Assembly: GCF_008065375.1 (NCBI RefSeq)
Contig: NZ_VJYI01000018.1
Coordinates: 163,932 to 227,931 of the forward strand
Direction of reading: 5' to 3'
From: Nonomuraea sp. SYSU D8015
Lineage (GTDB): Bacteria; Actinomycetota; Actinomycetes; Streptosporangiales; Streptosporangiaceae
Length of the DNA stretch: 64,000 bases
Part shown: piece after piece, positions 60,170 through 64,000 of the stretch
Layout: each line of letters begins with the position of its first letter
Numbering within the stretch: the stretch's first letter is position 1
Translations under genes and position numbers: made by a program
The notes under the pieces: model-generated
What the model was told of the DNA's origin: nothing
The model's database searches: none
What the model saw: the letters and a program-made list of their open reading frames with translations, nothing else

Positions 60170-60454
60170 TCAGCTATTGAGTCTTCGCCACACCCACCAG
60201 CCGCCGACGGTCAGCACGAGGCAAATGCATATGGCGAAGAAGATCGTCCGCTGTCCCAGCCACCAGAACAAGGCGAGCGTGACCACACACGTGGCGACGC
60301 TTGACACGACGTCGAACACTTCCGACCAACTCCTCCGCGGCCGTGCCGGGCGGTCGACGGGTTCCGCGGGCAGCGGCTCCCACAGCAGGCCGCAGTCAGG
60401 GCACCGCCACGCCTGGTTGGCGTCCTCTAGGTGGACGCACTGTTGTGCGCTCAT
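60170..60454 (-). CDS. small Zn-ribbon-like membrane protein (94 aa)
   Basis: A 94-residue protein with an N-terminal zinc-ribbon-like segment (QQCVHLEDANQAWRCPDCGL: Cys, His, CPDC) and two C-terminal TM helices (VVSSVATCVVTLALFWWLG, TIFFAICICLVLTVGGWWVW). Start overlaps the upstream stop by 4 bp (ATGA), so it is co-translated with the 60451 gene. Family not recognised. Confidence 0.65.
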   Translation of the reverse strand: MSAQQCVHLEDANQAWRCPDCGLLWEPLPAEPVDRPARPRRSWSEVFDVVSSVATCVVTLALFWWLGQRTIFFAICICLVLTVGGWWVWRRLNS

Positions 60455-60861
60455 GGTGTCGTCCCTTCGGGAGCCCCGGCTCGGACGTTGAACCAGGCAT
60501 CAGAGGACGGCGATAGGAGGCAAGCGATCGCGGCAACCGCCAACGCGAGCCCTGTCATCTTTCCGAGGCCCGGGTCGGAAAGCAAGCCGATCATCTGACC
60601 GGCTGCGAGCACTCCCTGTACGGCCACGGCTGCCCATCGAACCCAGGTGCGGCGCGTCCCCATCTTGACCACGACCAGGCCGATGACCACGCAGGCGGCG
60701 ACGGCGTACAGCACGAGGAGTAGCAGTATCCCGCTTATCACCGCCTGGGCGACTCCTAACAACAGGATGACAGTAATGAGGAGTGTCATGACTAGCTGAA
60801 GGCACATGGTCGTCCGGGCGGCGCGTACCAGGCCAGGCATAACGCGAGTCTGCTCATCCAT
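60451..60861 (-). CDS. small four-TM membrane protein (136 aa)
   Basis: The 136-residue protein has four hydrophobic segments (LVMTLLITVILLLGVAQAVI, GILLLLVLYAVAACVVIGLV, AAVAVQGVLAAGQMIGLL, MTGLALAVAAIACLL). Ribosome site GGAGGAGA precedes the ATG. It is the first gene of the two-gene operon. Function unknown; the family is not recognised. Confidence 0.65.
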   Translation of the reverse strand: MDEQTRVMPGLVRAARTTMCLQLVMTLLITVILLLGVAQAVISGILLLLVLYAVAACVVIGLVVVKMGTRRTWVRWAAVAVQGVLAAGQMIGLLSDPGLGKMTGLALAVAAIACLLSPSSDAWFNVRAGAPEGTTP

Positions 60862-60936
60862 CGGTCTTCTCCTCCAGCGGGTGGTTCACCAAAATAGGGC
60901 ACCCCCAGCAGGGAGCGCCCGACAGAACGTTGGCTG

Positions 60937-61457
60937 TCAGGCGGCGTCCTGCATATAGAGCGTGCCGTCGCTTCGGATGATGAGGGACTTCCTGCCGCCT
61001 CCGGTGCTGCTGCCGGATACGGGGAAGCTTTGCATGTAGCTTCTGGTGGTGCTGCACCTGACCATGTCAGAGTTGTTCAGTAGTCCTGGAAGACCCAGTA
61101 ACGGGTGATCCCGCCCCAACTGATGGCGATGCTCTTCATCATCTCGCTGTTGTTGGAGACCCAGGGAGCCCACATCGAACCGGCCCATCTACTGTTGGTA
61201 GGGACCGAGAAGGTGACCTGGTCATCTCCCTTGTAGAAGCTCACTTGGGTGGACCTTCGATTCAGGATTTCCCTGGAGTCTGTGACCGTCAGGGCGGCTC
61301 GTGTATCCTGGTGTTCGGTGACGCTTGCGGGTGAGGCTGCGGTGAGCGCGCCGGAGACTGCGACGGCCGCTGAGGCGGCAGCGAGGATTTTTGCGGGAAA
61401 TTCCCGTGTCAGTCCTTCCTGAGATGGAGCCCTCCACAAAGAGTAACTACACAACAT
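60937..61457 (-). pseudogene. frameshifted secreted beta-rich protein
   Basis: A signal peptide (ILAAASAAVAVSGALTAASPA) and mature part (FYKGDDQVTFSVPTNSRWAG, MKSIAISWGGITRYWVFQDY) run to a TGA near 61077. In the next frame the natural continuation follows (NNSDMVRCSTTRSYMQSF, GRKSLIIRSDGTLYMQD) to TGA 60937-60939. A one-base deletion after FQDY explains the break. The start is unclear: only the in-frame ATG at 61457 exists, and GGAAGGA sits near a CTG at about 61410. Family unknown. Confidence 0.6.
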
Positions 61458-61617
61458 CGCGTGTAATGGATTGCTCGGGGCCGCTTTTTCGCGTCGCAAC
61501 GGCGGCAGATCAAGACAGCTCTCCGCGCCCTGCGGGATGGCCGCGGGCGGGAGCCCGGCTCCCGCGGCGACCGGTGCGCGAAGCATCGACCCGAGAGGGG
61601 CGGGTAGGCAGGCTGCA

Positions 61618-62090
61618 TGATGAGGCGCGCACTGTGGCAGGTTTGATCGCCGGTACCGCAGGGGCCATGGTGATGACCCTAGGGGAGAAGGCCGAGCAGG
61701 GGTTGACCGGCCGGCCGGACTCCTATGTCCCGGCTCGGGTGCTCGAACGGCTCACCGGCTCGCGTGAGCGCCATGGGAGGTAGTCCGAGATGGTCAATCT
61801 CCTCATGCACGTCCGGCAGGGCTCCCTGGTGGGCGTGGTGCGTTCTGTCATGGCGCACGCGGGGCTGCGCGGGCCGTGGTCTCGACGATGTTCACCGTGG
61901 TCCGCTTGACCAACGACCAGATCCTGGAGAACGCCACGGGGCCGGCGCCCCGCCGCAGACCTGGCCGCGGCGGGAGCTGGTGGTGGACGTCCTGCATAAA
62001 GCCATCTACAGCTTCGTGACGGGAGCTGCGGCCATGCCCTTGCCGCACGGGGCGGCCAACCGGCCGCGTGATTGTGCGCGCACACGCTGT
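61618..62090 (+). pseudogene. degraded membrane protein gene
   Basis: ATG at 61617 region opens MMRRALWQ; after a shift GLIAGTAGAMVMTLGEKAEQ continues (about 61640-61700), then PDSYVPARVLERLTG, then shifts to VNLLMHVRQGSLVGVVRSVM, MFTVVRLTNDQILENATG and RRELVVDVLHKAIYSFVTGA. The pieces are collinear and form one protein with several TM segments, broken by four or so shifts and ending near 62090. The family is a hypothetical membrane protein with GTAGAxxMTLGEKxEQ. Confidence 0.65.
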
Positions 62091-62430
62091 CACTGCACTT
62101 TAGAGCTGGTCGGCGGAATTTGCGACGGGTGCCGGTGTGACCGGGGCGCTACTGTAGTGAAGATCGTATTGCTTGGAACAAAACCACCATGCGATCTACG
62201 CCATCTCATACCTGGTCTTCGCCTAGATCATCAACACGGAGCGCCAAATCCTACTCGGATTTCACTAAAATCGCGCAACGCCCGCTATGTCCTCTAGCCC
62301 ATTGGGTACTAGAAAAGTCGGTCGCGCAAGTTCGTAGAGTTTATGCCAGACTGCGGCCGATACCGCCAGAAGAACCGCCTGTCAGTAATCTCCGGCACAG
62401 ATAGAGACTAAAGCGACTGAGGTGAGTGTT
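62091..62430. other. AT-richer gene-poor spacer
   Basis: No coding frame in this 340-bp stretch has recognisable features. A 71-codon frame at 62189-62404 lacks a ribosome site and has no coherent composition. It is clearly AT-richer than the core part of the window, compatible with transferred DNA. It holds TAA-containing codons and no obvious RNA hairpin. Confidence 0.5.
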
Positions 62431-62607
62431 ATGGGTAAGTCCGACGACATGGGACGAGCGGCAAGCCCCGAAGGAAAAAGGAACCAGGCTCCTAAGGACC
62501 GAGCGCAAGGCAAGGGCGGCAAAAAAGATCCAGCTCCCCCCAAGGACCGAGCGCAAGGCAAGGGCGGCAAAAAAGATCCAGCTCCCCCCAAGGGCCGAGC
62601 GCAATAA
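62431..62607 (+). CDS. lysine-rich repeat peptide (58 aa)
   Basis: A 58-residue ORF with GAGGTGAG upstream of the ATG. Nearly half the residues are Lys, Gly, Pro or Arg. A 16-residue unit KDRAQGKGGKKDPAPP occurs twice, then a partial third (KGRAQ), and the frame is kept. It is hydrophilic and probably disordered. It is 98 bp upstream of the mini-BCCP gene. Function unknown; a cationic or scaffold-type peptide is possible. Confidence 0.5.
   Translation: MGKSDDMGRAASPEGKRNQAPKDRAQGKGGKKDPAPPKDRAQGKGGKKDPAPPKGRAQ
62494..62605 (+). repeat. 48-bp tandem repeat, 2.3 copies
   Basis: Copies start at 62494, 62542 and (partial) 62590, near-identical at the DNA level, and encode the 16-residue unit of the lysine-rich peptide. 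The near identity implies recent duplication. There are no variable spacers, so it is not CRISPR. Confidence 0.85.
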
Positions 62608-62705
62608 GGGCGACAAAAAAAGGGGTAGCGTTTCCCACGATCCGCCGGGCGGCATGCCTAGGCGAGGTCGATCCCCGGCGTACTGAATTAGAGGGAGAGA
62701 GACTG

Positions 62706-62948
62706 ATGTCCACGTCTATCACCTCGCCTATGGCCGGCACTTTCTACAGGGGGCCGAATCTGTCCGCTGATCCGTTCGTTCGGCCCGGCGACGTGGTCAA
62801 GACCGGTCAAACGCTCTGCATCGTCGAGGCGATGAAACTGGAGAACGAAATCCAGTCCGACCGGCCCGGGCGCATCCTCAAGGTGTGTGCGGAGAACGGA
62901 GCACCGGTCGAGTACGGACAGGAACTGTTCGTACTGGGACCACTGTGA
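62706..62948 (+). CDS. stand-alone biotinyl (BCCP) domain protein
   Basis: The 80-residue protein is a complete biotinyl/lipoyl-attachment domain: SPMAGTFYRGPNLSADPF, VKTGQTLCIVEAMKLENEIQ with biotinylated Lys44 in EAMKLEN, and the C-terminal GAPVEYGQELFVLGP. The usual N-terminal region of AccB (about 70 residues) is missing. AGGGAGAG precedes the ATG. No biotin carboxylase or carboxyltransferase gene is near. It could serve a carboxylase encoded elsewhere, as small BCCPs do. Confidence 0.85.
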   Translation: MSTSITSPMAGTFYRGPNLSADPFVRPGDVVKTGQTLCIVEAMKLENEIQSDRPGRILKVCAENGAPVEYGQELFVLGPL

Positions 62949-62959
62949 AAGCGCAGCGG

Positions 62960-63588
62960 GCGATGGCAGCCTCGGCTTTCTCGGCGCGTTCTTGCGCTTC
63001 GGCGCAGCTCGGACTCATGGGAGTCGTGGAGGTCGGCTGCGTTGCGCACCGGGATCACGGTTGCGGTGGCCAGCGCGTCGTGCTCATCGCATTCCGCAAC
63101 GGGCGTGCTGCGAGGCAGGCGGCAGGTGCCGCAGTGAGAGCCCTCGAAGGTGTAGTAGTGGCGGAGGTCTTCAGCCACGGCGGCCTCCATCGATCTCGTC
63201 GGCGACTGCGAGCAGGACAGCTACGAAGCTGTCTCCCGTCACGAGCCGCTTGTGCCGGGCTTTGCATGTCGCGCAGGAGCTCGTCCACGGCCAGGTTGAT
63301 CGGCAGGGGCGCGCTTTTCGAGGTCGTGACTACCGGCCTACTGCCTGCCCTTTGGTGCCGATCTCGCGGTGCAGGTCGATCTGGTAGTCCGGGGAGCGCT
63401 CGCAGGGCGCGTTCCATCGCGTTGCGGTCCATGTTGCAGAACGCCCGGTAGGTGAGGGTTGGGAGGCGTGTCGTCTTCCCGTCAACCGTCTCGATCCGCT
63501 GGTCGGTGCAGCGGTCTCCGTGGGCGCATTCGCGCTGGCCTTCGTCGGTGTAGTCGTCGGGCGCAGAGTGAACCCAGTACCTAGCCAT
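62960..63588 (-). pseudogene. degraded phage-type conserved hypothetical gene
   Basis: From ATG 63586-63588 (GGGGAGG upstream) MARYWVHSAPDDYTDEGQRE, CAHGDRCTDQRIETVDGKTT and LTYRAFCNMDRNAMERALRA are intact. After a shift, DYQIDLHREIGTKGQAV follows (TAG next), then PLPINLAVDELLRDM, FVAVLLAVADEI and, in another frame, AEDLRHYYTFEGSHCGTCR. The order matches a conserved actinophage/mobile-element protein with several zinc-binding Cys/His. It has at least three shifts. Confidence 0.6.
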
Positions 63589-63745
63589 TTCGGCCTCCCC
63601 GATGAGTACGCTTGGGCAGGCCGCTAGTGGTGCTGGTGACCGAGGTTATTTGTGGGGTCGAGGGCGGTCCGTTGTTCGTGGCAACGGGCCGCTTTCGCTT
63701 GAGAGTCCTACGTATGTCGGCGTAGCGGGATCGGCAGTAATCGTC

Positions 63746-63915
63746 TTACAGTCGCCTGAACTGCCGGTACATGTACACAAGGCACGCCAGGATGACGGCG
63801 CACATGGCGATGGAGAACGCCTCTTCCGAGACTCCCAGTGCGCCCAAGCAGACCGCGCCTGCAGCGACCGAACTGAGGAGCCCCGCGTTCTCCGGACAGC
63901 TTCCTGATGATCACT
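63746..63915 (-). pseudogene. remnant of a small membrane protein
   Basis: The frame ending at TAA 63746-63748 reads ENAGLLSSVAAGAVCLGALG, then two TM-like segments (AFSIAMCAVILACLVYMYRQ). Upstream it meets a TGA within four codons of the transposase stop and has no start codon. The 5' part appears replaced by the adjoining IS end. Confidence 0.45.
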
Positions 63916-64000
63916 TCATGCTGCGAGCTGCTGGCTCAGGTACTCGTTGTGGACCTCAAGCGGAGTCCGGTACCCGTTTGCGGAATGAAGCCTGCGCCGA
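63916..64000 (-). mobile_element. IS3-family transposase, C-terminal end (partial)
   Basis: The frame entering from the right edge gives RRRLHSANGYRTPLEVHNEY then LSQQLAA and stop TGA at 63916-63918. The motif LHSxxGYRTPxEVHxxYL is the C-terminal signature of IS3/IS150-type DDE transposases (integrase core). The element continues beyond the window. The terminal inverted repeat cannot be defined. Confidence 0.75.

Noticed and set aside
62189..62404. A 71-codon plus-strand frame
   Set aside because: No ribosome site, no coding bias and no recognisable family; it lies in an AT-richer spacer.
62494..62605. Tandem repeat as a possible CRISPR array
   Set aside because: Copies are contiguous 48-bp units without spacers, in a coding frame, and no cas genes are present.
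63602..63907. A 101-codon plus-strand frame near the right edge
   Set aside because: No ribosome site or family signature; the opposite strand has the better-supported membrane-protein remnant.

Overview
The window is very GC-rich DNA from an actinomycete. Gene content and order (tRNA-Met, rpmG, hadA, hadB and murB in a row; lipB; ECF sigma factors coupled to membrane partners; two oligopeptide ABC operons) fit the Streptosporangiaceae, for example a Nonomuraea-like genus. The genus is an inference; no rRNA is present. Up to about 55 kb it is ordinary, dense chromosome with many 1-4 nt gene overlaps. From about 55.8 kb to the right edge the character changes: short genes, frameshifted phage genes and a transposase end.

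Layout: 0.2-4 kb holds an NmrA-type oxidoreductase, a secreted alpha/beta hydrolase and a two-component system with a clear response-regulator palindrome in the divergent promoter. 4-9.7 kb is a five-gene oligopeptide ABC operon (oppABCDF order) whose binding protein carries a C-terminal membrane anchor. 9.8-17.5 kb has a DUF2809 protein, an ECF sigma/partner pair, lipB, a frameshifted secreted-protein gene, an APC permease, a DJ-1/PfpI protein, a PspC peptide, a HAD protein and an AraC regulator. 18.3-25.5 kb is a second oligopeptide ABC operon led by a C45 (penicillin-acyltransferase-like) amidohydrolase and facing a SIS-domain RpiR regulator; three related operator-like elements lie between them.

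25.7-43 kb holds uppP, a serine beta-lactamase-fold hydrolase with a PadR regulator, an ABC-2-like membrane protein with a TetR regulator, an MFS exporter with an ArsR regulator, the helicase hrpB, a threonine-synthase-like enzyme facing an amidase, a BBE-type oxidoreductase and a deoC/ALDH/ALDH-like operon. 43-55 kb holds a large LuxR-family ATPase regulator, an ArsC-like protein, a Gdt1-type manganese transporter under a yybP-ykoY manganese riboswitch, murB, a glycosyltransferase-like gene, hadAB, rpmG, tRNA-Met, a Tat-exported protein, a second ECF sigma pair and a secreted protein.

56.3-59.7 kb is a broken actinophage head module on the minus strand: a small hypothetical gene, a helix-turn-helix/small-terminase gene, the first 27 or so codons of a large terminase, then a head-maturation protease gene with frameshifts and nonsense codons. 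Terminase and protease are joined by a deletion. 59.7-64 kb carries small intact membrane and hypothetical genes, several further pseudogenes, a repeat-bearing lysine-rich peptide next to a stand-alone biotinyl domain, and the 3' end of an IS3-family transposase at the right edge.

The best candidates for something under-described are the RpiR/C45/ABC operon with its three-element operator, the repeat-peptide plus mini-BCCP pair, and the conserved-looking ALDH homologue that lacks its catalytic domain. No CRISPR array and no complete mobile element were seen.
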